Source: Cytidiella melzeri (lineage: Eukaryota > Basidiomycota > Agaricomycetes > Polyporales > Irpicaceae). Taken from it: a stretch of DNA of 64,000 nucleotides. How positions within the stretch are numbered: the stretch's first letter is position 1; each line of letters begins with the position of its first letter. The stretch is from positions 1 to 64,000 of the forward strand of contig JABYQR010000058.1 of NCBI GenBank assembly GCA_022592445.1, in the 5' to 3' direction. The notes under the pieces are model-generated. The model had not been told where the DNA came from. It searched no databases and saw only the letters and a program-made list of their open reading frames with translations. The position numbers and the translations under genes were made by a program. Positions 22,579 to 34,802 of the stretch are shown piece after piece.

Positions 22579-25165
22579 ATGGCCTTTTTCTCTAGGCCAT
22601 CTTCGTCTGCGGTGAAGATTGTCGCACCTTCGTTATCTCATTCAGAGCCTTCAAGCCCTAAAGCTCAGAAGAAGGGTGAGCCTCTGACGATTCTCGGAAG
22701 TGCAAGTGCTGAGACTGGTTCAAAGACTCGACTCAACGCCAGTGTAGGAATATATTGATTTACGGGTGAGGATCCTTCAGGCTCGATACCTGTGTGACAC
22801 AATTTGAGATTGAGCCACAGATCTTGTAAATTTCAAGATAAAGGCTGTATCTATTATCATCCTCCAGTATGTATCTCTCGCGTTCACCCGAGGCCGCGAA
22901 ATTTGACTCATTGAGCTCGCAGCGCGATCCTTCTCCCCCTGCGTGAGTACCTGAATAGCCTACATTCACTTTGATCTAAGATGTCGGTCTTGTAGGCCAG
23001 AATCTCCGACACCCAGTGCTGCTCTGCCTGCACAGGCTGTCAATGCTCCTGTATTTGTTCCCAAGAATTCCGGAAGCCCTGTACCCGCGGCTGCCCAACC
23101 TGCAGCCTTAGCGTAAGATTATTCCGAACACCTGTTACCACATCCTGACCGCGAAACAGTACAACATCATCAAATGACACCGAATACCCATACGACGATG
23201 GATACGACTCGCATGGCTACGCGGAGTCAGATGCGCCGATGTCTATGAGCTATCTAGCTGAGCAGCTTCAGTCTGTAAGTGTTGCATATACCTTTCCATG
23301 GATATACTGATGAATCGGGTCTAGCTTAACTCTTTTGATCACCCTGTCGACGGTCAACAACAGTTGGACTACGACCCCGCACATCCCATGGATGTCTTTT
23401 ACGCGCCTCAGCATGCATTTACGCGTCAACCTGTACGCAACATCTTTATTTGTTGACAGCTTGATTGTCAACGCTTCTACAGCTAAACTATCACCTGTAC
23501 ACTCATCCTCGGCCGGATAGCATGCAATCTCGCTATTTTATATCGGATACCTTTCGCGAAGATTTGCAGAGGCGCTCTGAAGCTGTGCATGCAACCCCAC
23601 CACCTCATTTATCACTGCCGGATGAGACTCAAGGCTACCACTCGCTTGTTCCGTTAGAACCCATCATCGGCGACCGAAGAAAATTCGGTAATTGGTACTC
23701 GACGGTGTATAAAGCAATAAATTCGGCCGATGGGATCCCCTATGCTCTCAGACGCGTCGAAAGTATGGATACTCCTATTAATACCTTATGTATGCTGATA
23801 TTTTGTCAGATTATCGTTTGAACAGTCAGACAGCGTTTAGCAGCGTTGAAGCTTGGTCTCATGTCAAGCATCCGAGCCTTGTGGCAGTTAAGGAGGCATT
23901 CACAACACGAGCCTTCAATGATAATTGTGCGTAGCACGACCTACTTTTTGACCGGTCTGTTGACCTCAATTGTATAATAGCGTTGGTGGTGGTCTACGAT
24001 TATTTTCCAAATTCTCAGACGCTATTTGAAGCACATCTCAGGCCCAAAGCCCCGCAATTCCAGAACGGGAGGCTACAGTCGCAAAACACTCGTGTTCCTG
24101 AGCGTACGCTATGGTCATATATCGTCCAAATCGCCGCCGCTATGAAGGCTGTGCACGATGTTGGCCTTGCCATGCGCATTGTGGACGCAACCAAAATCTT
24201 GCTGACAGGACAGAACAGGTATGAGCTTCCCGTTGATCCTAGTGGCTCTTATTGATGTAGGTGGGCAGGGTCCGTGTGAGCTCATGTGGGATTGTCGATA
24301 TTTTGACTCACGAAGCACGACAAGACATGGGAATGTTGCAGCAAGAAGACATGACTATGTTCGGCAGACTGATTTTCATGCTCTGCTGCAACAGTCCGTC
24401 CGCCACGAGTAACATGGCAAAGGCTATGGAGTCCCTCAACAGACATTACTCTCAGGAGCTGAAGAACGTCGTTCTCTACCTGGTGGCGAAGCCAAATCAT
24501 ATGAAGGCGAGTTCTCATCCGGCCGTATCGAAAGGGGAAATGTGACTTGATGTATTCGTTGTGCAGAGTGTTCGTCATCTTTGTGAGATGATTGCACCGC
24601 AGACTCTCGTTGAGTTTGACGAGGCTCAGGCGTGAGTCGTTAAATGCTGCGTGCTTTACTTGTGCTGATTCATCGCAGTGCGAACGACCGACTGGAGGGT
24701 GAGCTGATGAGTGAGCTGGAGAATGGTCGTCTCGTCCGTCTCCTATGCAAGTTTGGATTTATCAACGAACGCCCCGAGTTCGCCCGCGATCCTCGTTGGT
24801 CAGAGACTGGTGATAGGTACATCATCAAGTTATTCCGCGACTTCGTCTTCCATCAAGTCGATGAGCATGGCAATCCGGTCGTCAATCTCGGACATGTGCT
24901 GACTTGTCTTAATAAGGCAAGTAGCAGTTCTCATTGTATAGTGACCCGTCTGCTAATCACTTGTTTGTAGCTGGATGCTGGTGTGGATGAGCGCATTATG
25001 CTGGTCTCGCGGGACGAACAGAGTTGTCTCGTGGTAAGCTATCGGGAAATCAAGTCGTGCATTGAGACAGCTTTCGGGTATGTGAATAAATATTTTGACT
25101 AGCAGTACTTAACGCAAAATTTTGTGTACAGGGAATTATCTACGTCTCTTGGGACAGTCCGCTGA
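22579..25165 (+). CDS. PAN3: PAN2-PAN3 deadenylation complex subunit PAN3
   Basis: Pseudokinase that bridges poly(A)-binding protein and the PAN2 nuclease in cytoplasmic poly(A) shortening. Model of 15 exons: join(22579..22675, 22726..22765, 22821..22866, 22923..22942, 22996..23112, 23160..23274, 23325..23432, 23483..23762, 23810..23926, 23981..24218, 24269..24506, 24567..24631, 24679..24916, 24971..25077, 25132..25165), 619 aa. A CCCH zinc finger lies at C39-C48-C55-H59 and is split by an intron. A PAM2-like motif VNAPVFVP (83-90) follows. Next are [11 protein letters not shown], the pseudokinase domain ([11 protein letters not shown] onward), and the C-terminal knob with [24 protein letters not shown] and [15 protein letters not shown]. 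Two introns start with GC (24507 and 24917). Exon 4 (20 nt) is the least certain part. Confidence 0.95.
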
Positions 25166-26617
25166 ACCAAGGAGTTGCAAGGCCACCATCATTTGCCAAC
25201 TGGACAAAAATTGTTTAGAATCAGAAAAAGACGCGGAAAAGAATAAAACAGTGCCTGTTCCTCTTTCATGTAGCGTGTCAGCACGTCAAAACCAATCACA
25301 AAGGTGCGGTGTTCTCCTCGACGGTTTTCTACTGGAAGCGTTTATGATCTGGCACCGATGTGAGCATCCGGCGCGAGATTCGGACGTAAGTTGCTGTATT
25401 GCCGGCTGACGTGTTAGTCCAGGCTGATTGGACAAGGCTTGTCAGCCTTGGCTTATACGTCACGCTAATTCATGTTTACGTCTACTGGTAGCTCAATGCA
25501 AAGCCGCAACTGTGCAGAGCGTGGACGCTGTGAGTTCAAAAGTGGTGAATCTCATTGACAAACAGGACAACTTTTCTGTTGATTTTAGGATTCCTGCGTC
25601 GACGATCTGGAATATCGCACATCCGTGCAATTCCATGTTGCAAGTGAAGACGCGGAGAAAGGATGCGGGTTGTTTCGTCACACAAGGTGAAGTCCAACCG
25701 TGGAAATTCACCCCATGCCTGATGAGACAGTTCTCAGCGCTCTACGGTCGTGCACCTATCTGCAACTATTTCGTTTTTCATACTTCCCATGGAAAATCCT
25801 ACTGGATTGTTCTCGCGGCGCACGGTGGGCGTAGGTACGTGAGAATTAACGCAGCCTAGAGTGTCGGATCTCGGGATGTCTTTAACCTCAGTCTTCTGTG
25901 TTACCGAGAACAGATCGTTATGAGAGAGCCCTTACTGCCCTTGTCTTCGTTTTCTGGATACATAGGACAGACATCTACCGCACTCATTCTTCAAACCGGA
26001 CAAGCCTCACTGAAACCAACCAGCCGACATCATTTGCTACTGGCTTAGGAAGGCGCATCGTGTGTCATCTTGTCAACAGCGGTACGTGATGCACCGTTCA
26101 ACCATCATGAGAACTTCCGCTCATGCACGTGCGAGGCCGCAGACCCAAAACCCTAGGAGCGCTTGGTTCCGGGTATGTGTGAGTGAGAGGTCGGTGGATG
26201 CAGCATATCTCTCGGCGCGGCATGACGGCCTGGAGGGTCGAGTGGGTGTGCTGAGGCCTAGTGAGAACGTACTTGGTAGCAGGACATACTGACAGCGTGA
26301 GGACCTGAGTAATAATTCTGGCCCTCAGTGTCATCCGTTGGGATAATCATAGCCATTGAAATATGTATCAGCCTTTGCAATTGCAATTTGAACGATGAGA
26401 AGAAATACATTGCTGCTATACTGTACTAATTCATAGCAGCGATTCGTAGGAATGGCCATAATGGGCGTCTATAACTTGTGATTTCCTTTTATAGACGGCA
26501 TTATAACGGCACCAGCTTTCTGGTGGTCCTTACCTCTCGCCCCATCGCCCACTCTACTCGACACCGACAATCCCTGGAGGCAGGACCCTCAGAAAGGGTC
26601 TTACAGCCGAAGTCAAT
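25166..26617. other. Intergenic between PAN3 and the Cid1-like gene
   Basis: 1.45 kb with no supported gene. A 143-codon frame at 25428 begins with TTG and shows no recognisable motif. Confidence 0.5.
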
Positions 26618-29600
26618 ATGACTACGACTCAGCAGCATAACCTCGCGTCCAGACAGCACTCGTCTCAGCTCAGCTCGCCACAACGAAGACCGATGGTTTC
26701 AAAGCACCGTTTCGCTGCAGACCTTTCACGATGTCTGTATGACTTTGTCGTGCAGCTATTACCTACACCGGAGGAGCTTGCAATCAAGGAGGATGTGAGG
26801 AAATTACTCGAGAGATTAATCCGTACCATCGAGCCAGACAGTCGCCTATTGTCTTTCGGTAGCACGGCGAATGGTTTCAGCCTGCGAAATTCTGGTGAGC
26901 CGTTCCATTCAATAGAATAATAAATGGCTACTCATTTCTGGCAGACATGGATCTGTGCTGTCTCATTGATTCAGAAGATCGTCTCCCTGCGACAGCTCTA
27001 GTCAACATGCTCGGCGACCTCTTCGCCAGGGGTATGACGACTCAGTCACTCTCTGAATCCGTAGCTCATTGTCTTACGCAGAAACCAAGTTTCACATCAA
27101 ACCTCTCCCACACGCGCGAATACCGATCGTCAAGCTCTCGCTCGACCCTAAGCCCGGGCTCCCGTTCGGCATCGCTTGCGACATCGGCTTCGAGAACAGG
27201 CTTGCTCTCGAGAACACGCGTCTTTTGATGTGCTACGCTATGATAGATCCTGCACGAGTGCGCACGCTGGTCTTATTCTGTGAGTAGTCCTCTTGCTCAC
27301 ACTCGTAGTGCCGGCGGCTAAGCCGGCTCTCTTCGCCCAGTGAAAGTCTGGTGTAAACGAAGGTATAGATCTTCCTTCGAACGACTCAACGATTACTTAC
27401 TTTGGTACAGAAAGATCAATTCACCATACAAGGGCACTCTGTCATCATACGGCTACGTCTTGCTCGTTATTTATTTTCTGGTTCATGTCAAAAACCCCCC
27501 TGTACTACCAAACCTTCAACAAATGCCGCCAATGAGGCCTATTTCACCCGTAGGTGTTTGTCAGCTTAGTAGGTAACATCTGCTGACTACCCAAGCAGGA
27601 AGAAACGAATCTCAATGGTCACAATGTTTGGTACGCATGGTATACCGTACATCCATCAATTTCTTCTGATATCACGTAGGTTTTTCGATGATATCAATCT
27701 GCTTAGGGAGCGGTGGCAGTCTTCGAACACGGAGAGTGTTGCCGAGCTGTAAGTTGTTCCCAACATTACAGACGTTCTTCCGCTCATGTCCCAATCTCCA
27801 CGTAGCTTGACAGACTTCTTCAGATTTTACGCTAGAGAATTCTTATATAGTATTAGTGTCGCCTCAATCAGAGCAGGACTGCTCACGAAAGAGAGCAAGG
27901 GATGGCATAATGATGTATGTCTTTCATTGCGTCCTATATCTCGTGATAATAATCGTGTCGCAGCCCGAAAGAGGAACTGCAAGGGAGAGGAATCGGCTAT
28001 GTATAGAGGTACGCAACTCCCGGTCTGCCCCTATGTGTTCTCATCGCCTTGTTCAGGATCCCTTTGAGACCGATTTCAATGTGGCACGTTGTGTCACTAG
28101 GGATGGGTTATTTACCGTCAGTATGTCTCTTACTACAACTAGATACAGTCTCACCATTTCACAGATACGAGGAGAGCTCATGCGAGCACACAAGATATTG
28201 TCGAATCGTCCTGATCGCGCCGTCGTAGCGCTTGCACAGCTTTGCGAGGAACGACCAGACGAGGAGCTACTGCATGCATCACCATCACGGTCGCATTTCG
28301 CGCCACCTCGTCTGTCGGCAGTACCACAAGCTGCTCAGACTCCGTACGCCATCGGTAGCAACCCTATGCGCCCGGCAGGCGCACCAGATCCAGATCGTTT
28401 GTCGCCACCAGAAGTACATCATGTTCCCGTATCGCTCCCACAAGCACCAACTGGAATACCTGCTGCACATCCTGACCACATGGGTCCTAAACGTTCCAAA
28501 TGGACGAGCCCTCCTCCGCCTGAAGCACCGGAAGCTGATCGTTCGGCTTTTGAAGACAGGCTCGGGCACAGCTTGACCCTAGCTACGTTGTCGAATGCAC
28601 GACAGCAAGAGCATGATGGAGCTTCGTCATCAGCCAACAGCGAGATCGTTACGGACGAGGACGACATCCGATCCACTGCTGGATCGGAAGATGCACGCTC
28701 TGTCCGTTCTTGTACCGAAGAAAGAGTAATCCACCGGCCTAGCGGACAACCCGTCATGCATTCGCCACAATTCTGGAATAGGTCTGGTGTCAACAATCCA
28801 TCGAGTTCTCGATTTCCAATGCGTTTACAAGGCTCCGTCACAGAAGGAGGCGGGAACGATCCCCGATGGCTGTCGAAAACAAGAGGCCGACCATCGACCA
28901 AGTTGCCCTACATTAACTGCGATGTCAGCGTGCCCTTGGGTCAAGCCAGGAACAGACAGGATGATTTCGCCCCTACACCTCGAATAGACCCGCCGCGTAG
29001 ATCCGCCTCAGGCCCCGCAGGTCCACCTCGATCACTCAACCGCCATTCCATGTCAGCACTACCAACAATTGTCACACCCATATCAGCATACCCCTTGAGA
29101 GTGCAAATGACACCTCAGTCTCCTCAGCAGAGTCAGCAAAGAACAAGCAATGTTTTCTATGAGACTTCTCCGTTGCGAGAACGTATGGCTCGTACGTTAG
29201 GTGTTGATCATTCGTCACCGACGAGCCCTAGGCCATCCTCGTTTGCTAGTGCTCCTCGGTCAGATAACTCGACTCCCGTCTATCGTAACACAAACTCTCT
29301 GCATCTTCAGACGCCACTCGACTCTGGTGTACCGTCGCCCTCCCCAATAACACCATCACAAGCTACTGTATCTTCACCTTATACTCGACTAACATCTCAT
29401 TCACATTCGCATTCACAATCCACCATAATAGCACCCACACCTCCACCATCTGGTCATCGTCACTCATCCGACGTCTCAATACCCATAGTACGTCCACGCT
29501 CCGACTCGCGTTCAAATTCAAGATCAAAATCGCGGTCACCATCAGGGAAATGCTCTCCTGCTTTGCCACCGACGACGTATCTCAGCGCGAGAACCGACCA

Positions 29601-29922
29601 ATCCCGCAGCTCTTCTCCGTGCGCGTCAGTCTCCTCAACGAGCGGTTCACCACCGATGTCCTGCGCCAGCTCGCAATACGCCCCATCAATATCCCCCGTC
29701 TCAACATCTCCTCCCTCTCCAGCCCATAGCGAGACGTTCCCTCATTTGACTGTGAAGCTCAGTACTCCCATCTCCGAGAAGCAAGAAGCCTCTCCTAATG
29801 GACCTATCACGCCGAAGGCGCAGCTTCCTGAAGTCAAAGAGCAGTCCTGTATCACAGTCATGCATGGCGACGAGAGCGAAGGCCTTTCAGCGACGACAAA
29901 GGCTCTGTCTATCAGTTCTTAA
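26618..29922 (+). CDS. Cid1-family RNA nucleotidyltransferase (poly(A)/poly(U) polymerase type)
   Basis: Adds non-templated nucleotides to RNA 3' ends. Model: join(26618..26894, 26945..27031, 27082..27279, 27341..27362, 27411..27549, 27599..27630, 27680..27748, 27806..27914, 27964..28008, 28057..28116, 28165..29922), 931 aa. The polymerase-beta fold shows the GS motif (LSFGSTANGFSL, about 79-90), catalytic DMD (D93, D95) and the third Asp in CDIGFEN (D155). The PAP/central domain has FLKVWCKRR, SSYGYVLLVIYFLV and NVWFFDDI. The palm ends with DPFETDFNVARCV. About 500 residues of Ser/Pro-rich disorder follow, with an SR stretch (RPRSDSRSNSRSKSRS). Whether it adds A or U cannot be read with confidence. 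Exon 4 is 22 nt. Confidence 0.92.
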
Positions 29923-30693
29923 TCCCAAGATCTCGCTGTTACCGCCGTATCCGTTGATCTCCATTTCCACACGTCCACCCTCTGCAGTAACGGAGCGCGA
30001 TCGCCGGTCTGCAGCTGTAGATGTCTATCTCTGTTCCCCACGCCACGTTGAGTCGAGTGCAACGCTTCTCTTACAATTTCCATTCACGTCGTGGTACCTC
30101 GAAATTGAACTCTCCCATTTGCCGCTAGGGTTCGTGCGTTTCTACAGTTGGCATATCCTCGAAGACCCTAGCCCTCGTTCAGATTGATTTTCATCTGCTG
30201 CCATTGAACGACATCCCTAGGCGTTTGTCATTGTGTACAAATAGTTGGCTACGACGACACATACGAATGCGATAGGCTTTGGCCGGTTATTATTGCTGAA
30301 CCTTCGCATGTCCTGACAATGCGTTACACATACTGTTGTCAAAATGTTTCCGCAGCAATGTACACAAGGCAGTCCATAAATCAATTCGTGTGGCATTCGG
30401 TGCTACTATCCATAAGTCCAGTATGATGGAAAATGTCCAGTGAATCTAGTAATGCTGCAAGCTTGCCATGTAATTATTCTAACGTCCAAATGAGAAATCG
30501 AATGGTAAGCAGTCCTATGTATGCTACAGCTGTCAGACTGCACTCCATTGATGCGCAGTATGAAATCCTTGTCAATAATGCGGTTGTAATCTGTCAATCA
30601 GATGAACAAAATATGCATGCAATCGTCCCAAAGTCCAGTACACTTCTGATAGTGTAGCCGGGGTGATGAATGTGGCGATGTGGGACGTGGAGC
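29923..30693. other. Convergent intergenic
   Basis: 3' regions of the Cid1-like gene and family copy 2. No gene seen. Confidence 0.55.
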
Positions 30694-31293
30694 TCAAGGG
30701 AGAGCCATAAGAACCGGCTGCCAGCTTCCAGCGGAGACATGTCTCAGTTCGAGTAAGACAAGGCGGCCGAAGGGATACTGCTTCAACCACCACGAAGTAT
30801 TTTCGGTTTCTTTGGAATCCACGGCTCGCGTATCCTGGCATGTGGCTGTTAGACAGACTTGTGGAGAATGGCAGCATAGGAGTCAACCTCACGTCTAAAA
30901 ATGCTTCAACCTTCTGTGCAATGATGCGAGCCAGCTTCTTCATTGTGCAAGGGTTAGCGTTGTAGGTGTGGTCGTATACATGCAAGATGTCATGCCAAGG
31001 CTCGTAGCCGGGCCACTAAGAGTGCGTTAGTCTGGCTATACGTTGGATATCGCACAAATCTATACCAAGATGCGAATCGTGATCTTCTTTGCTGTCTCCG
31101 CCAGACAGGGAACAAATTGCGCATTATCCAGTCCGCGAAAATTTGGATCCTTTGCATCTTCGAGCAGAATGCCGAGTTGGCCGTTGACGGTGAAACTGAC
31201 TGTGGGGAGACGTGTGTAGGGGTGTGGCAGATGATAGACGTCTTGAGGTATTATCCAGCCCTCTGACACATTGGCCCTGCCGTGAAAATCCAT
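30694..31293 (-). CDS. Three-exon small-protein family, copy 2
   Basis: Model: complement(join(30694..30834, 30893..31015, 31066..31293)), 163 aa. Exon 1 ends KKITIRIL, exon 2 is WPGYEPWHDILHVYDHT then TMKKLARIIAQKVEAFL, and exon 3 is PFGRLVLLELRHVSAGSW then QPVLMALP. Introns are 50 and 58 nt, both phase 0, at the same places as in the other copies. No signal peptide, membrane segment or known domain. An in-frame upstream exon is possible (31357..31413, Met at 31413, 45 nt intron 31312..31356), which would add 25 residues. Function unknown; the intact frame and splice sites argue for a working gene. Confidence 0.8.
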
Positions 31294-31741
31294 AAAGGAG
31301 TGTCCTCCGGCCTATCACATAATGATCAGATATCCATCCCAGGCACCACAAATTACCGAGTAAACGCGTACAGAGGGCCTTGAGCTCGAAGGGTTTGCAG
31401 TATAGCGGCTCATAACTGGAGCGGTCTTTGACTGCTTGAGGAGGTAGGCTGTTTAGGAGAATGAGTCCAGAAGACACAGGACACCACTGGGTTATATCGT
31501 TCTATCGGTGTTGCCATATTTCCACCTAAAGTATGCTTTGAGCAATCTTTACTGTGATGTGAGTTGACGCAACTGAGATGAACAGCGCGAGTGTAAGCTG
31601 TCGCCTGCGAGTCGGAGTGCTGAAGCCGCTGCGCGAAATTCCACCTCGACGAAGGCCACTCAGACTTACGGATCTCTGACTTTCTGCATGGTAGGATACG
31701 GGCGTGGAAGAAGTTTGAAGCGTACGACACTGAGTTGAACG
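31294..31741. other. Upstream region of family copy 2
   Basis: Includes the optional upstream exon noted for copy 2. Otherwise no gene seen. Confidence 0.45.
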
Positions 31742-32172
31742 TTAGCGACGTCGAGTAGCAGCTAAGCTCAAGCCATGCTCGTCGTGTAGGCTCTTCTCAA
31801 GCTCCCGGTAAACATGCCGTGGCTGTCACATTTAGTTCATTAGCACAGGAATCCGGCACCCCGATGACTTACTCTCAACAATGAAATTGCGAACCTCCAC
31901 CCCGGGAGTGGGAAGTATACATGCGCCACTGGCAGAAGAGGGAATGATGGCATGGGTAAGGATAACCCGCTTGTACAAGCATGAAGCCAGACAGTCTCGA
32001 CGTTTGCCTGCAAAATGACGAGATCAATTTCCGTACAGGTCAAAATTCAGACATCAGCGCACTAGGCTGGACTGAATTCGTGACTTGCCTTATGGTGGTA
32101 GTTCTTCCCAAAGTCGTGCTTCGCGGACGTTCCCATAACGAAAAGCCCGTCCCACCTTGTCGTCGAGGGCTT
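31742..32172 (-). CDS. Possible small spliced gene or gene remnant, function unknown
   Basis: Splice-consistent fragments on the minus strand: an exon ending at 32089 (KHDFGKNYHHK), one at 31873..32007 (ANVETVWLHACTSGLSLP, then HVYFPLPGWRF) and one at 31742..31822 (PRHVYRELEKSLHDEHG to TAA). The 5' exon starts at no clear Met (upper bound approximate), and its donor is GC. The frames join in phase, but I recognise no family, so this may be a decayed gene or coincidence. Confidence 0.28.
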
Positions 32173-34573
32173 CAGCAAGGTCGAGATACAAATGCATAGC
32201 ACCTTATTTACTGGTTCTAGTCGGATTTAACGGCACTTGTCTGTACAGTCTGAGACCTGTCATAATACCTCAGTGCAGGGAACTTTCTTTATAAAGACTA
32301 GTCAGAAAGCGGTCAGAATATGGTTTGAAAACTTTTGCGCAGCTCTCGCACTGACCTTGACACAACTACAGCTGGTTTGGCAGGCCGCTGCATCCATAGT
32401 ACATTCAGCTAGGCAGATGCAAGGTGTGACCGCATGATAGCATAAGGATCGATCCGATCTGTCAACGTCGCAAGGTCGGGAGCGCCAACACAGTGGTAGG
32501 CAATTAGCTAGCGCGCGACTATTCCTCAAGCGTAGCAAGCCTCTAACTGTCAAGCTCCAAGGTCAACTCATGCGTGCTCGTGGTCCATGGGCACTCTTGC
32601 CGAAACGATTGCCAGTAGGAAGGGCATTTCCCACGGAAAACTCGGGCTGTTCCTTCTCCGCAACTAAGCACTCCGAAGAGCCCGAGGCTCCTTGGGTCGC
32701 GCGAGTCTAGCTGTCCTCTAGCACGATGATGTCAACAGAAGACTGCTGCCCATTGCTGATGTCGACAGTCCGTCAAAATGCTCAGTCTTGAAGCGTGTCG
32801 TTTCTCGCGCACGTATTTGTCGATTTCGGGAGAACATCAAGCGCGAAAAAAATTAGACTTCAGTCCGCGTGCGTTCCCGGGCATGCAGAATGTACCTGAG
32901 AGACGTGGATACATATCAGCTGCAGTTAGAAGCCGGAAGATGGATAGACTAGCCCACATTGTCGGTTCGTTCAGCGAGCCCATTGACGGACTGGCAGTGT
33001 CATCCGCATACGACAGCGTCAACATCAACAGAGGTCGACAATGTTAGGTCCTACGTCCTTCAATGGCTGGTGATGTCGCCTTGAACTTGTCCGGATGTCG
33101 AGAAAATACAAAGCCTATCAGCGGAGCAAAGACATTTCTACGGGGAATTTGGTCGCCGGTGTGTGACGATTTGAATCTTGCTTATGCATCTGAGATTGCG
33201 ATGCAAGACACAAAGGTATTGGATATAGGTGGACGTAGCAGAGAAAGTTGTTCGCTGTAGCCGTGTTTTTCTTGCTGCAGGTGGACATGAGATTATAATG
33301 CATTGAGTGGGAAAGCGCGCAGCTTCTTTGTGGCCATGGCACACCAAGTGATGCCTAGAGAGCGAAGATCTGTGGAACCTCGAATGAGCTTTTGATCCCA
33401 GCATGCCGGACGAACACGCACCTCTTGTACCGCCTAAGTACAGATAACTACGTGCTAACGCATAGCAGCCTGCAAGAGCGCTCGAACTGTCAGAACTGTC
33501 TGCAAAAGATCACAAATTCCACCTACCTACATGGGTCTGCATTCTCAAACCGAAGGCGCAATGTCAGATCTTGCAATTTGAGCGACTTCGTCAAAGACAT
33601 GTCGACGCTAAGAGTGTCTGTACTGGAGGATTTCAATAATATGTCTCCCGAGTTACTATTGCGCGCATGGCACTGTCTTCCAAGTGACATGTCTGGCCAA
33701 ATTGTGCGCTTATTCGGGGCACAGGATAAGCGGATGCGCTGCATCGAAGAGGACAGCTAGGGTACTCGGCTTGAAAAGGTTCATAATTGGAGCTTCCAAG
33801 TGACCTAGAACGATTTGTTTGACACTAAATGGTAGAATCTGAGCATCGCCGCAGCAATCGAGCCGGAGAAATTGAAGCGCCTGCGGCATGGAACATATGC
33901 GTGCACTCGCTGCGTGTATCCTGTCAATGTCTTCGCCTACCAAACAGCCTCACATGTGTCTCCGCGGTGTAAGGAGGGCCCCAAACGGCAAACCCACCGA
34001 CAGTTCTCAAGCATGCGCTCCGTCGCCAGAGAACAAGAACGGTGGTATATTCCACCGTCGAAGGGGTTTTTGGGTGGAAAGTGAGTAACGGGATTTCCAA
34101 GGTAATTGATGTAGGAGCTCCCAGAGCATTCTACGGAAGAACGCACTGCAAGTTTCAAATTATTTGAACTCGTGATGACCGGCTGAAGTTGAGCTGCTAG
34201 TAGCGATTGGAAGACGTTTCGCTAGGATAACTGTCAGTTGATGAGCCTGACGAATTTGTCCGTAGCATATGGCCACCTGTTCCGGAGGAGCGACTAGAAA
34301 GTGGCCACTAAACAATAGGAGCATCCAAAGACTTCGCAATCTAGGACACCCGCGCATATACCGACCAAGTCACCTTCTCCTTTCCTTGTAAGGCCGTCGC
34401 CGTCGGACAGAAGATCTAGTAAGGTAAGAACCAGATCCCACAAAAGTCAATCTTGTCCTGACATCGACGACCTGGAGAAGCATGAGCCAAATCGGATATG
34501 AAGATGACCGACTGGTGAGGCAACAATGAGAGACAGGGTTGTCGACACACGGCTAGAGTGATATGATGAATAC
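32173..34573. other. Long intergenic tract with gene debris
   Basis: About 2.4 kb without a convincing gene. Minus 34160-34314 shows a TTTAG-TGGCC junction followed, out of frame, by a stretch like HQLTVILAKRL that recalls exon 2 of the small-protein family. The rest carries only short frames. Confidence 0.4.
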
Positions 34574-34690
34574 GATGCGAAACTGATCTTTTCGTTGCAA
34601 GTCGCGAAGTGACATCTTGCATCAAGCCATTCAGCCTGCTTTAGCGCGCTTGAAAAATATATATTCGCGTACGAGTCGAAGGTGGGAACA
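34574..34690 (-). pseudogene. Probable relic of the three-exon family (exon 1)
   Basis: The minus strand reads VPTFDSYANIYFSSALKQ then CNEKISFAS, resembling the exon 1 core of the family (VSFTVNGQLGILL ... KKITIRI). At DNA level AAGATCAGTTTCGCATC resembles AAGATCACGATTCGCATC of copy 2, one base shorter, so the frame is lost at the exon end. No intact exon 2 follows at the expected 50 nt distance. It lies just 3' of LSM7. Confidence 0.35.
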
Positions 34691-34802
34691 CACCTTGGTG
34701 GTTGCAAGAGAAAACTGGAATACAGGCCGAACGTAAGTACTAGCGAGTGCGTGAAGCAGGTGTTAATGCTCGCAGACTTCGTCGCATGTTGTTCTCGGCA
34801 GC

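Noticed and set aside
25428..25859. 143-codon open frame
   Set aside because: Starts with TTG, lies in intergenic space, no recognisable motif or splice structure.
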